Shown: in pieces, positions 33,870 to 43,283 of the stretch
How positions within the stretch are numbered: position 1 is the first letter of the stretch
How the letters are laid out: every line of letters starts with the position of its first letter
DNA from: an uncultured Pelagibacteraceae bacterium
GTDB lineage: Bacteria; Pseudomonadota; Alphaproteobacteria; Pelagibacterales; Pelagibacteraceae
Length of the DNA stretch: 64,000 nucleotides
Direction of reading: 5' to 3'
NCBI GenBank assembly: GCA_902556905.1
Contig: CACDYK010000001.1
Span: forward strand, 1 to 64,000
Translations under genes and position numbers: made by a program
The notes under the pieces: model-generated
The model's database searches: none
The model's input: only the letters and a program-made list of their open reading frames with translations
What the model was told of the DNA's origin: nothing

Positions 33870-35945
33870 TTAAATTTTTTCAGATATTTTTAAAGCAAAA
33901 GCATAATCAATTGCAATTTCTTCAATAGCACCATCTCTACCTGATTTACCACCATGACCTGCATTCATTTCTGTTTTTAAAAGAAGCAAATTATTATCAG
34001 TTTTATATTCTCTTAGTTTTGCTGTAAATTTTGCAGGCTCATCAAATAAAACTCTATTATCACTTAAACTGGTAGTGATTAACATATGAGGATAATCCAT
34101 TTTTCTAATATTATTATATGGAGCATAAGAAAATATATAATCAAAATGCTCTTTATTATCTTTAGCATTTCCAAACTCATCAAACTCCCCAACAGTCAAA
34201 GGAAGAGAGTGATCAAGATTTGTAGTTAACGAATCTACGAATGGTACTGCCATAATAATTCCTAAAAATAATTCTGGAGCTTGATTAACAACAGCACCCA
34301 TCAATAAACCACCTGCAGAACCACCCATACCTATTATCTTTCCTTTTGATGTATAGTTATGATTAATCAAGTATTTTGCAGCGTAGATATAATCTTCAAA
34401 AGTATTTTTTTTATTTGTAAGTTTTCCCTCTTTCCACCACTTCATTCCTTTTTCCATACCACCTCGAATATGTGCTGTTGCCCAGATGATATCACGGTTG
34501 ATTAAACTTAATCTTGTAGAAGAAAAATTTGGACTCATGGAGCTGCCGTATGAACCATATCCATAAAGTAATATGTTTGCTGAGCCATCGATTTTTGTTT
34601 TTTTATGCCTTGTAATTGTCAAAGGAACTAATCTTCCATCGTGTGATTTATATTCTACTCTTTCAACGATGTAGTCATCTGAGTTATGTCCAGAAGGTAT
34701 CTCTTGTTCTTTAACAAGTTTTTTAGATTTGTTTTCTAAGTTGTATAGATAAACCCTTGATGGAGTTTTGGGAGATGAATATCCAAGATATACATTATTT
34801 GTATTTCTATCTCTTTGAATTAAGGAAATGCCAGGTACATAAATTTTTTCATCTGAAAATATTAATTCCTCCTCAACATCTGTTGAAACATTTTTAATAA
34901 ACAATTTGTCTAATGCGTTAGAAGTTTCTGATCGAATGATCCAATCTTTTAAAAACGTGAGCCCACCTATTAAAACCTCATCTCTTGGACTTATAAATGT
35001 CTTCCACTCTTGATTTGTAAGACTTTCTGAAACATCAATTTTAAAATCTTCTGCATTTTTGTTAGTATGATTATAAAATTTTCCATCCCAGGAACTTACG
35101 GTGTAAAGAATACCTTTTTCTCTTTTCATAATTAATTTTGGTATGGGATTTTTTTCATCTACATGAAAATAATATTGTTCAGAGGTATTGTGATCAGATG
35201 TGTTAATAAAGTAATATTTTTCATCTGAACTTAAACCAATGCTGACAGTAAATGCCTCACTTTTTTCTTCAAAAATTAATTGATCTTGATCAGTAAAATT
35301 ACCAATCTCATGCCTATATATTTTTCTTGCACGATGATTTTCATCAAGCTTTGAATAAAAAATGAATTTATCATCTAAACTAAAAGTAATCCCACCAGAA
35401 GTTTCAGGAATTTCTTTTGTAATAATTTTATTGGTTTCAATCTCTCTTAAATAAATTGTATAATATTCAGAACCTTTAATGTCTAAAGAGTATCCTAAGT
35501 ATTTATCATTATTACTTACTTCTAGATCACCAACACCAAAATATTCCACTCCAAGATTTTCTTTTTCTTTATCTCCGTTCCAAACTTCTTCAACTAAATC
35601 TGAATTAAATTTCTTTCGAAGTTTTATTGAATAATTTCCTGTTTTAGTTGTTTTAGTCCAATATTCATAAGTGTGATCTTTATAAGGAAGAGACTCATCA
35701 TCTAATTTTATTCTTCCCTTAATTTCATCAAATAATTTTTTTTGTAAAGGTTTAGTGTTATCTAAATGGTAATCAGTGTATCTATTCTCTTCTTCGAGAT
35801 AATCTTTTACTTCAGTAAGAAGTTTGTTCTTATCTCTCAGTACTTCTAAAATATCTTTTTGATGTATCCAGCTATAATTATCTTCCCATGTAACATCATG
35901 ACATGATTTTAATTCTGGTTTTTTTTTAAGATATGGTATTTTCAT
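33870..35945 (-). CDS. Prolyl-oligopeptidase family protease (oligopeptidase B-like)
   Basis: Serine peptidase of 691 residues. An N-terminal beta-propeller (about 70-400) gates an alpha/beta-hydrolase domain. The nucleophile is in GMGGSAGGLLMG, the aspartate in TSLSDNRVLFDEPAKF, and the histidine in NAGHGGKSGRDG. The acidic residues and overall order match oligopeptidase B (cleaving after Lys/Arg in short peptides) better than prolyl oligopeptidase. No signal peptide is seen, so it is cytosolic. It lies upstream of hsp20 on the same strand, but hsp20 has its own promoter in the 102-base gap. Confidence 0.92.
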   Translation of the reverse strand: MKIPYLKKKPELKSCHDVTWEDNYSWIHQKDILEVLRDKNKLLTEVKDYLEEENRYTDYHLDNTKPLQKKLFDEIKGRIKLDDESLPYKDHTYEYWTKTTKTGNYSIKLRKKFNSDLVEEVWNGDKEKENLGVEYFGVGDLEVSNNDKYLGYSLDIKGSEYYTIYLREIETNKIITKEIPETSGGITFSLDDKFIFYSKLDENHRARKIYRHEIGNFTDQDQLIFEEKSEAFTVSIGLSSDEKYYFINTSDHNTSEQYYFHVDEKNPIPKLIMKREKGILYTVSSWDGKFYNHTNKNAEDFKIDVSESLTNQEWKTFISPRDEVLIGGLTFLKDWIIRSETSNALDKLFIKNVSTDVEEELIFSDEKIYVPGISLIQRDRNTNNVYLGYSSPKTPSRVYLYNLENKSKKLVKEQEIPSGHNSDDYIVERVEYKSHDGRLVPLTITRHKKTKIDGSANILLYGYGSYGSSMSPNFSSTRLSLINRDIIWATAHIRGGMEKGMKWWKEGKLTNKKNTFEDYIYAAKYLINHNYTSKGKIIGMGGSAGGLLMGAVVNQAPELFLGIIMAVPFVDSLTTNLDHSLPLTVGEFDEFGNAKDNKEHFDYIFSYAPYNNIRKMDYPHMLITTSLSDNRVLFDEPAKFTAKLREYKTDNNLLLLKTEMNAGHGGKSGRDGAIEEIAIDYAFALKISEKI

Positions 35946-35958
35946 TACTAGGAAATAT

Positions 35959-36462
35959 ATGAATATAATAATTTATACAGTGTTAATTTTAGTCGCCTTA
36001 TATTTTTTATTAAGGTTTTTTGCTACTATCAATTCGAAAAAAATATCTAAAAGTATTAGAATATTATTATTTGTTGGACTGATAGTTTTTGCAATTTTAT
36101 TTGCAATTGCAGGTAAATTTTTGCTAACATTGCCATTAACAGTTGCAAGTTTGGCCTTATTAAAATTAAAAGGCCTGTCTTTTTTTCAAATAATTTCATT
36201 ATTTCGATTAATTCAAACTCTAAGAAATTCAGGAAGATTTTCATTTAATAATAAAAATGTATCTAACACTAATACAATGTCTGTCTCAGAAGCTTACAAA
36301 ATATTAAATCTTAATTCATCTCAAAAAATAACTAAGGAAGATGTGAATAAAGCCTATATTAAAATTCAAAAAAAAATACATCCTGATATTTCCCCTGAAA
36401 CTTCAAGACTCTCATCTATAGTTAATGAAGCAAAAGAAATAGTTTTAAATGACTTAGCTTAA
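35959..36462 (+). CDS. Membrane protein with C-terminal J domain
   Basis: The 167 residues contain two or three hydrophobic segments in the first 75 (IYTVLILVALYFLLRFF, then ILLFVGLIVFAILFAIAGKFLL), a linker, and a J-like domain at about 107-167. That domain has the AYKILNL start and the HPD motif in KKIHPDISPE. It should recruit DnaK to the inner membrane. Similar DjlA/TIM14-like proteins are widespread in alphaproteobacteria, but a defined client is not known. It starts 13 bases from the divergent oligopeptidase. Confidence 0.85.
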   Translation: MNIIIYTVLILVALYFLLRFFATINSKKISKSIRILLFVGLIVFAILFAIAGKFLLTLPLTVASLALLKLKGLSFFQIISLFRLIQTLRNSGRFSFNNKNVSNTNTMSVSEAYKILNLNSSQKITKEDVNKAYIKIQKKIHPDISPETSRLSSIVNEAKEIVLNDLA

Positions 36463-36508
36463 TTGATTAAGCCTTTACTAAATTTATTTTTTTATATAAA
36501 TTTTTATT

Positions 36509-37393
36509 ATGAGTAAAATTAACGGCATATATGCTGCATCAATGTCTATTATTGATAATGATTTAACTTTAAATGTTACTAAGACTATTCAACATGCAGA
36601 GATGATTATTGACCAAGGTTGTCATGGAGCTGCAATATTTGGAAGTACAGGTCAGGCTCAACTCATATCGATTACTGAGAAGATAAAATTATTTAATCAA
36701 TTATCTTTAAGCAAATATAAAGATAAGTATATAATTGGAACTGGTTTAAATTCTTTAAGTGAAACTATCAATTTAATGAACGTGGCCAGATCATTAAATT
36801 TTAAAAAATTTTTAATTATGCCACCTGCATTTTATAAATATGAAGATAACAATGTTATTAACTTTTATACAAAAATAATAGAAGCTCACCCAGAGTGTGA
36901 AATAGTACTTTATAATTTTGAAAAATTATGTGGGTATAAGTTTAGTGTAGAATGTGTTCAAGAATTAGTTAAACGATTTCCTGAACAAATTATTGGTGTT
37001 AAAGATAGTTCTTATAATCTTTTTGAAAATCTAGAAATAGATAATTTTTCTATATTACCAGGCTCGGAGTCTAAATTACTGAAAGGTTTAGAGCTTGGCT
37101 GCTCTGGAATAATTACAGCTACCTGCAATGTTACATCATCCCTTGCAAGAAAAGTTTATGATGATTTTTTACAAAAAAAAGAACAAACAATTAATCAAAA
37201 GCTTTGTGATGTTAGAAATATATTTGAAAAATATAATCTAATATCTGGGCTTCATGCTTATTACTCTAAAAATGATATTATTTATAAAAATGTTCTACCA
37301 CCATTATCGATCTTAAATTCTAAAGAAGAAAAGGAGTTAATGGATAATTTGGAAAAATTAAATTTTTCTACAAAATCAGCGATGGTGGCTTAA
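36509..37393 (+). CDS. DapA-family aldolase/lyase, probably not DHDPS
   Basis: TIM-barrel class I aldolase of 294 residues. The Schiff-base lysine is in IIGVKDSSYN, and the tyrosine is in IVLYNFEKLCG. The usual DapA GTTGE is GSTGQ here (about 48-52), and the arginine after the tyrosine that binds the second carboxylate in true dihydrodipicolinate synthases is absent (YNFEKLCG). It is therefore better called a DapA/N-acetylneuraminate-lyase family enzyme of unknown substrate. The stop overlaps the cfa start by one base (TAATG). Confidence 0.83.
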   Translation: MSKINGIYAASMSIIDNDLTLNVTKTIQHAEMIIDQGCHGAAIFGSTGQAQLISITEKIKLFNQLSLSKYKDKYIIGTGLNSLSETINLMNVARSLNFKKFLIMPPAFYKYEDNNVINFYTKIIEAHPECEIVLYNFEKLCGYKFSVECVQELVKRFPEQIIGVKDSSYNLFENLEIDNFSILPGSESKLLKGLELGCSGIITATCNVTSSLARKVYDDFLQKKEQTINQKLCDVRNIFEKYNLISGLHAYYSKNDIIYKNVLPPLSILNSKEEKELMDNLEKLNFSTKSAMVA

Positions 37394-38583
37394 TGCAATT
37401 AGCTAGATTTCTTAATGGGGTATTTAAGAAAGATGGATTTATCTTGGAAAATGCCTATTCTCAAAATTATATTATTGGAACACCTAAAAGTGAAAAGCCA
37501 ATTAAATTAAAAATTTTAGATAAAAAACTTCATTATAAATTATTGTTTCATCCAGATTTATATTTTGGTGAAGCTTATACTGATGGAAATATAGTAATTG
37601 AAAATGGAAGTTTGAGTGATTTTTTAGATTTAGCTTTGATGAATTTTGGAAGAAATGACCTTAATTTATTTAGCTATCTGATAAATAGACTAAGAGGATC
37701 ATATAGATACTTAACTAACTTTAATTTTATTAAAAAATCTAAAATGAATGTATCTCATCATTATGATATTTCAGATGATCTTTATGATTTATTCTTAGAT
37801 CCCAAGAGACAATACTCATGTGCATATTTTAAGAATGAAACAGATAAACTTGAGGACGCACAAAATAATAAAATTCAGCATATTATAAAAAAATTAAATA
37901 TAAAACCCAATCAGAAAGTTCTAGATATCGGATGTGGCTGGGGGTCTTTAGCTATTGATATAGCTCAAAGTGCTAATTGTGAGGTTACAGGAATAACGTT
38001 GTCTGAAAATCAACTTAGTTACTGCAAAAAAAAAGCAAAAGAACTTAATTTAGAAAATCAAGTTACATTTAAATTGATAGATTACCGACAGCTTGATGAA
38101 AAATTTGATAGAATTGTAAGTGTTGGAATGTTTGAGCATGTTGGTAGGAAATTTTATAATAGATTTTTTAAGCAAATTGATAAATTGTTAAATGATGATG
38201 GGGTATCTTTAATTCATACGATAGGCTCGGTAAATCCTCCAAGAGACCCACACCCCTGGATAACAAAATATATTTTTCCAGGTGGTTATACGCCAAGTTT
38301 AAGTGAGGTAACTACCCCAATTGAAAAAGCAGGTTTAATCGTTGCTGATATTGAAGTATTAAGACTTCATTATTCTCATACTCTTAGACATTGGAAAGAA
38401 AATTGCATCAACAATAGAGAAAAAATTATTGAAATGTTTGATGAGAAATTTTTTAGAATGTGGGAATTTTATTTAGCTGGATGCGAAATGGCATTCAAAT
38501 GGGGAGATCAGGTTGTATATCAATTTCAATTAACAAAAAATTATACATCGACACCAGTTACAAGAGACTATATTTATCAATAA
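37393..38583 (+). CDS. cfa: Cyclopropane-fatty-acyl-phospholipid synthase family methyltransferase
   Basis: SAM-dependent enzyme of 396 residues that adds a methylene group across double bonds of membrane lipid acyl chains. The N-terminal lipid-binding region includes LYFGEAYTDGNIVIENGSLSDFL. The methyltransferase domain has motif I VLDIGCGWGSLAI (about 176-188), VSVGMFEHVG and a final RHWKENC segment. Length matches Cfa. It is coupled to the aldolase gene by a one-base overlap. Related enzymes make methylated rather than cyclopropane lipids, so the exact product is not certain. Confidence 0.9.
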   Translation: MQLARFLNGVFKKDGFILENAYSQNYIIGTPKSEKPIKLKILDKKLHYKLLFHPDLYFGEAYTDGNIVIENGSLSDFLDLALMNFGRNDLNLFSYLINRLRGSYRYLTNFNFIKKSKMNVSHHYDISDDLYDLFLDPKRQYSCAYFKNETDKLEDAQNNKIQHIIKKLNIKPNQKVLDIGCGWGSLAIDIAQSANCEVTGITLSENQLSYCKKKAKELNLENQVTFKLIDYRQLDEKFDRIVSVGMFEHVGRKFYNRFFKQIDKLLNDDGVSLIHTIGSVNPPRDPHPWITKYIFPGGYTPSLSEVTTPIEKAGLIVADIEVLRLHYSHTLRHWKENCINNREKIIEMFDEKFFRMWEFYLAGCEMAFKWGDQVVYQFQLTKNYTSTPVTRDYIYQ

Positions 38584-38611
38584 ATTATTGATAGAAAAGA
38601 CTCTCTTGAAA

Positions 38612-39793
38612 ATGAAAAAAAAGAAAAAAAAATCAAAAAAAATAATTAAAAAGAAGACTAGAAAAAAATTTAAACCTAGTAATAAAAAAATAAGAAAAAT
38701 TAAATCAAAATTTAAACCCACCAATAAAAGAGTAAAAAAAAATAAAGTAAAATCAAATAAAATAAAAAAACTTCTTAAGTTGAGAGAAACCAAAAAAGAA
38801 AATTTTATTCTTAAAATAATTAATTTTCAAAATTCTTTAAAACCTGAAATAAATTTCAATATAAATTTTAGTTTTGAAAAGTATATACAAGCATTCTTCG
38901 ATAAAATTGCAAATACAATAGCTCAATATAAAACAGTCAAAAAAGATGAAGTAAGAAGGCTAAAATTAGAGAGACAAGAAAAAGAAAGACTAGAAAAAAT
39001 TAAACTTGAAAGTGAAAAACAAAGGGAAGAAGAATTAAAAATTAAGTTAAAAGAGCTGGCCTTAAAAGAAGAAATAAAGATAGAAAAACAAAGAGCAAGA
39101 GACATAAAATTATTCTTAAGAAAAGAGCAAGCATTATTAAGAATTGAGCAGGCTGAAAAACAAAAACAGTTTTTAAAGCAGTTAAGATTAGAAAAACAAA
39201 TTGAAAAATTTAGAATTAGAGAAGTTAAAGAGTTAGAAAAACTCGAAAAAATATCACTTAGGGAAAAAAGAGAGGATTATGCTGGTCTTCAACAAAGGAT
39301 AGAAAAATTAAAAGAAAAATACCGAATAATTAGGGACCAGAAAATAAAAGAAAGAGTAGAGGCTCTTGGAGTAAAATTACAAGGAGATGAAGATAGAGAG
39401 ACACTGTTACAAAAAGAAAAAGAATACACTATAGCAAGACAAAAAATAGAATTTGCACTTGAAAGTTTTTATCGCAGCGCAAGTAGTTTAGTGTTTCAGT
39501 TGAATAAAAGACATATAACTAGAAATATGTCTATTTTCAGATGTATTGATAAAAGATTTGAGACAGGAGAGATATTTGTAAAATGGGACGAGTCTTCTGA
39601 TGAAGAATGGTTATTATTAATTTATATTAAAAACAATTCTCCAGATGAGGGAATAGTAATTGAAGATAAGACAAATCCTGAAAAAAATATTTCTCATGAG
39701 TTTAAAAACAATGAAATATTTAAAGCATCTGACACAATGGTAGACTCGCTGACACAACTTATTGCTAGAAAAAGGTCTAAAAATAACAATTAA
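38612..39793 (+). CDS. Lysine-rich long coiled-coil protein, unknown
   Basis: The ATG at 38612 is preferred over a TTG at 38588. It gives 393 residues starting with a run of lysines. Residues 1-55 are extremely basic and contain two KFKPxNK units. A short hydrophobic-aromatic region lies near 60-95. A charged E/K/R coiled coil follows from about 105 to 270. The last 110 residues look globular, with FRCIDKRFETGEIFVKWDESSDEEWLLLIYIKN. There is no signal peptide or clear membrane segment. The basic head could bind nucleic acid or membranes, which is speculation. I do not recognise a family. Confidence 0.78.
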   Translation: MKKKKKKSKKIIKKKTRKKFKPSNKKIRKIKSKFKPTNKRVKKNKVKSNKIKKLLKLRETKKENFILKIINFQNSLKPEINFNINFSFEKYIQAFFDKIANTIAQYKTVKKDEVRRLKLERQEKERLEKIKLESEKQREEELKIKLKELALKEEIKIEKQRARDIKLFLRKEQALLRIEQAEKQKQFLKQLRLEKQIEKFRIREVKELEKLEKISLREKREDYAGLQQRIEKLKEKYRIIRDQKIKERVEALGVKLQGDEDRETLLQKEKEYTIARQKIEFALESFYRSASSLVFQLNKRHITRNMSIFRCIDKRFETGEIFVKWDESSDEEWLLLIYIKNNSPDEGIVIEDKTNPEKNISHEFKNNEIFKASDTMVDSLTQLIARKRSKNNN

Positions 39794-39823
39794 ATTATCT
39801 AAATTAATTAAGTAATATCTATT

Positions 39824-40117
39824 ATGTTTTTTGGAACAATTACAATGTTAATTCTGTATTTCATCCTAAGATACATTCTTTCTTGGATTATTTATTTTAA
39901 TAATCTAGACCCCCGACTTGGAGATTCTACATGGCGTTGGAGTTATGATTACCATGTAATTGGCGAAAGGGACATTTCAGATTTAGATGATAAAGCTTTT
40001 GTTAGGCTAAGAAGAAAAAAAAATAAGATTATTACCTTAATGTATTCTGTTGTAATGATTATGTTTATTGCCTCAATGTCTTTGTTAAGTAAAATTTTAT
40101 TATTTTTTACAAGCTAG
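39824..40117 (+). CDS. Small membrane protein, unknown
   Basis: The 97 residues have a hydrophobic N-terminal segment (about 3-22), a central polar part with RLGDSTWRWSYDYHVIGERDISDLDD, a basic RLRRKKNK patch, and a second membrane segment at 70-95. The probable topology puts both helices in the inner membrane with a soluble loop of ~45 residues. It follows the coiled-coil gene by 30 bases on the same strand, so they may be co-transcribed. The stop overlaps the convergent DCC-family gene by 4 bases. No family is recognised. Confidence 0.72.
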   Translation: MFFGTITMLILYFILRYILSWIIYFNNLDPRLGDSTWRWSYDYHVIGERDISDLDDKAFVRLRRKKNKIITLMYSVVMIMFIASMSLLSKILLFFTS

Positions 40118-40461
40118 CTCTTAAGCTGTTTTTTATTTTTTAAATATAAAAAATAGGCAATAAACTCATAAATAAATTTAAAAATTTGAAAAATTATTGG
40201 AAGTTTAAAAAAATTATACAAAAATTTATATTTGGGAATTTTTTTCCAAACAAAAAGAAAAGCTTCTGCTCCCTCTATAACTCTATTTCCATCTTTAACG
40301 TGTAATCTTCTTAAAAGTTCTTTATCTTTTTTAGATGTTTCTTTTTCAGCATTTGAATTATTGGTAATATCAATCCATTCAATTTCTTCTATCTTCTCTT
40401 TTTTATATAGATTGATTTCAGACCGACAAATTTTACATGAATTATTAAAATAAACTTTCAT
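40114..40461 (-). CDS. DCC-family thiol-disulfide oxidoreductase-like protein (DUF393)
   Basis: The 115 residues begin with KVYFNNSCKICRSEINLYKK, giving a CxxC at about residues 9-12. The DUF393/DCC family pattern follows, with an IEWIDITNN strand and VIEGAEAFLFVWKKIPKYKFLY near the middle. The C-terminal 35 residues include a hydrophobic stretch. The thioredoxin-like motif suggests redox activity but substrates are not known for the family. It is transcribed alone, toward the small membrane protein gene. Confidence 0.85.
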   Translation of the reverse strand: MKVYFNNSCKICRSEINLYKKEKIEEIEWIDITNNSNAEKETSKKDKELLRRLHVKDGNRVIEGAEAFLFVWKKIPKYKFLYNFFKLPIIFQIFKFIYEFIAYFLYLKNKKQLKS

Positions 40462-40550
40462 TATTGAAGAATAATTACATGTGAGATTAAATATTGTACA
40501 TGCGTAAAATCATCCATTGAAAATTATATACAAACAACTATGTAGTATTT

Positions 40551-41963
40551 ATGAGTAATTTTTTTGATAAATCAGACTTAACCAGAAAAGATGTGGATGA
40601 AATTGTATCTGAAACTTTAAAAAATTGTGATGATGGAGAGATATATTTTGAAAACTCAAAATCAGAGTCAATTTTATTAGATGATAATAAAATTAAAAGT
40701 TCAAATTATAACTCTGATCTTGGTTTTGGATTTAGGGCAATTTCTAATGATGTGGTTGCTTACTCTCATTCAAATGAAATATCTAAAGATGCTTTAAAAA
40801 ACTCTGCAGAAAATCTTAAATCTACACTTAAATCAACTAAAGGAACTTATAATCATGAAATTCCAAAAACTAATAATAAATTTTATGATGATATTAATCC
40901 TATTGAGCAAAAAACATTAGATGCAAAATTAGAAGTTCTAAATAAAGTGAATGATTATTTACGTAAAAAAGATTCAACAGTGAAGCAGGTGACGGCCAGT
41001 TTTAGTGGAGAACAAAAATCTATTGAAATAATTCGTTCTGGTGGCGAAGCTTTAACTGATGTTCGTCCTTTAATTAGATTTAATGTTTCGGTTATGCTTG
41101 AAAAAAATGGAAGAAAAGAGACGGGTGTGTATGGGATAGGTGGAAGACAATCTTATGATGATTATTTAAAAAATGATAATTGGAAAAATGTTTGTGAAGA
41201 AGCACTAAGGATTGCTTCGGTTAATTTAGATAGTAAGCCAGCTCCAGCTGGTGAAATGAAAGTTGTTTTAGGTCCTGGCTGGCCTGCTATACTAATTCAT
41301 GAAGCTATTGGACATGGTTTAGAGGGTGATTTTAATAGAAAAAAAACATCTGCATTTCACGATTTAATGGGTCAAAAAGTTGCTAGCGAGGGAGTAACGA
41401 TTGTTGACGATGGAACTATAGATAAAAGAAGAGGTAGTTTAACTATTGATGATGAGGGTACACCTACAGAAAGAACAGTTTTAATTGAAAATGGAATTCT
41501 AAAAAATTTTATGCAAGACAGATTAAATGCAAGATTAATGAATACTAGATCTACGGGTAGCGGCAGAAGAGAAAATTATAAACATATTGTGCTTCCAAGA
41601 ATGAGAAACACAATGATGTTAAGTGGAAATCAAACTCAAGATGAAATGATTAAATCAGTTGATAGAGGAATATTTGCTGTAAGTTTCGGAGGAGGACAGG
41701 TAGATATTACATCTGGAAAATTTGTTTTTAATTGTACAGAAGCTTACGAAATAAATAATGGTAAAATTGGATCACCAATTAAAGGAGCAACTTTAATAGG
41801 TGATGGTCCATCAATTTTAAAAGAAGTATCAATGGTTGGAAACGATATGATGATGGATCCAGGTATTGGAACTTGTGGTAAAGCGGGTCAAGGCGTACCA
41901 GTTGGAGTAGCTCAACCTTCTATTTTAATAGATAAAATGACTGTTGGTGGAACAAAACTATAA
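40551..41963 (+). CDS. tldD: TldD metalloprotease subunit
   Basis: Catalytic subunit of the TldD/TldE heterodimer, which degrades unfolded peptides and in some bacteria removes leader peptides of modified peptides. The zinc motif HEAIGHGLEGD gives H250, E251 and H254, and a third ligand cysteine near the end lies in GTCGKAGQGVPVG. Length (470) is normal. Its partner tldE follows after 3 bases. No candidate peptide precursor was recognised beside it, so the housekeeping role is more likely. Confidence 0.95.
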   Translation: MSNFFDKSDLTRKDVDEIVSETLKNCDDGEIYFENSKSESILLDDNKIKSSNYNSDLGFGFRAISNDVVAYSHSNEISKDALKNSAENLKSTLKSTKGTYNHEIPKTNNKFYDDINPIEQKTLDAKLEVLNKVNDYLRKKDSTVKQVTASFSGEQKSIEIIRSGGEALTDVRPLIRFNVSVMLEKNGRKETGVYGIGGRQSYDDYLKNDNWKNVCEEALRIASVNLDSKPAPAGEMKVVLGPGWPAILIHEAIGHGLEGDFNRKKTSAFHDLMGQKVASEGVTIVDDGTIDKRRGSLTIDDEGTPTERTVLIENGILKNFMQDRLNARLMNTRSTGSGRRENYKHIVLPRMRNTMMLSGNQTQDEMIKSVDRGIFAVSFGGGQVDITSGKFVFNCTEAYEINNGKIGSPIKGATLIGDGPSILKEVSMVGNDMMMDPGIGTCGKAGQGVPVGVAQPSILIDKMTVGGTKL

Positions 41964-41966
41964 ATC

Positions 41967-43283
41967 ATGATTAAAGACCAAGAGTATTTAAAATCAAAGG
42001 CTTCATACTGTTTAGATTTAGCTAAAAAACTTGGAGCAACTGATGCAAGTGTAACTGTAGGAAATTCAATTTCAGAGACAGTAAGTTTTAGAAATAAAGT
42101 TTTAGATGAATCAAATAGATCTGATAGTTTGGCAATAAGTATTGAGACTTACATAGATAAAAAAAAATCATCAATATCTTCATCAAATTTATTAGCTGAC
42201 AATTTAAAAACATTAATTGAAAAATGCTTTGAAACTACAAAAATTACTCCAGAAGACGAATTTAATTCATTACCTGATAAAGAATTATTAGCGAAAAATA
42301 TTAAAGATTTAAATTTATATGATCAATCTCATTTAGAGAATGATAAAAAAATAGACTATTTAAAAGAATTAGAGGAAACAGCTTCAATTGACAAAAAAAT
42401 CATAAACACAGAATCAGGTTTTACAGAAAATAAATCAAACTTTATTTTAGCAAATAGTGATGGTTTCTGTAATGGATACAAATCATCATCATTTACTGCA
42501 TCATGCGTAACAGTTGCAAAAAATGAGAATAGTATGGAAAGAGATTATGAATTCACAAGCAAATGTCACTTAAGTGATATCTCAAATCCTTTAGAACTTG
42601 GTAAAGTTGCTGCTGAACAAACTATAAAAAAACTTAGTCCTAAAAAAATTGGAAGCGATAAAATAAGTATTATTTTTGATAAAAGAATATCAAAAGGATT
42701 TTTAAGTTTTTTTGCGGGCGCAATCTCTGCTTCATCTATAGCAAGAGGAACATCATTTCTTAAAGATAAAGTAAACCAGCAAATTTTTTCTAATTCAGTC
42801 AATATTACTGATAAACCTGATCTAATTAAAGGCATGGGTTCAAAGTGTTTTGACTCAGAAGGAGTTAAAACAGAAACATTAAATTTAGTGAACAGTGGAA
42901 TTCTCAATAACTATTTGATTGATACTTACAATGGAAAAAAACTAAATTTAAAATCTAACGGAAGAAGTGGCGGCAGTACTAATCTTTATTTTGAAAATGG
43001 AAAAGTTAGCTATGATGACTTGTTAAAAAGTTATTCTAAAATCTTATATGTAACTGAGACTATAGGACATGGAACAAATCTAGTAACAGGTGATTATTCA
43101 GTAGGCGCTACAGGTTTTTTAATTGAAGATGGTGAATTTAAATATCCAGTAAATGAAATAACTATAGCTGGAAATTTTAATGAAATGTTTAAAAACATTA
43201 CACTAGCAAATGATTTAGAATTTAAGTATTCTGTAAACTCACCCACTATGATGATTGATGGAATGACTGTTGCTGGAAAATGA
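41967..43283 (+). CDS. pmbA: TldE/PmbA subunit
   Basis: Partner of TldD with 438 residues and the same overall fold but without the HExxxH site, as expected for TldE. Signatures are LGATDASVTVG near the N-terminus, GGSTNLYFENG, ETIGHGTNLVTGDYSVGATGF and a final NSPTMMIDGMTVAGK. It begins 3 bases after tldD and overlaps the FAD oxidoreductase by 4 bases (ATGA). The two subunits together form the peptide-cleaving chamber. Confidence 0.94.
   Translation: MIKDQEYLKSKASYCLDLAKKLGATDASVTVGNSISETVSFRNKVLDESNRSDSLAISIETYIDKKKSSISSSNLLADNLKTLIEKCFETTKITPEDEFNSLPDKELLAKNIKDLNLYDQSHLENDKKIDYLKELEETASIDKKIINTESGFTENKSNFILANSDGFCNGYKSSSFTASCVTVAKNENSMERDYEFTSKCHLSDISNPLELGKVAAEQTIKKLSPKKIGSDKISIIFDKRISKGFLSFFAGAISASSIARGTSFLKDKVNQQIFSNSVNITDKPDLIKGMGSKCFDSEGVKTETLNLVNSGILNNYLIDTYNGKKLNLKSNGRSGGSTNLYFENGKVSYDDLLKSYSKILYVTETIGHGTNLVTGDYSVGATGFLIEDGEFKYPVNEITIAGNFNEMFKNITLANDLEFKYSVNSPTMMIDGMTVAGK

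Noticed and set aside
40551-43283. TldD/TldE as part of a RiPP (modified peptide) cluster
   Set aside because: No precursor-like short gene, radical SAM or YcaO gene nearby; the pair is a common housekeeping one.
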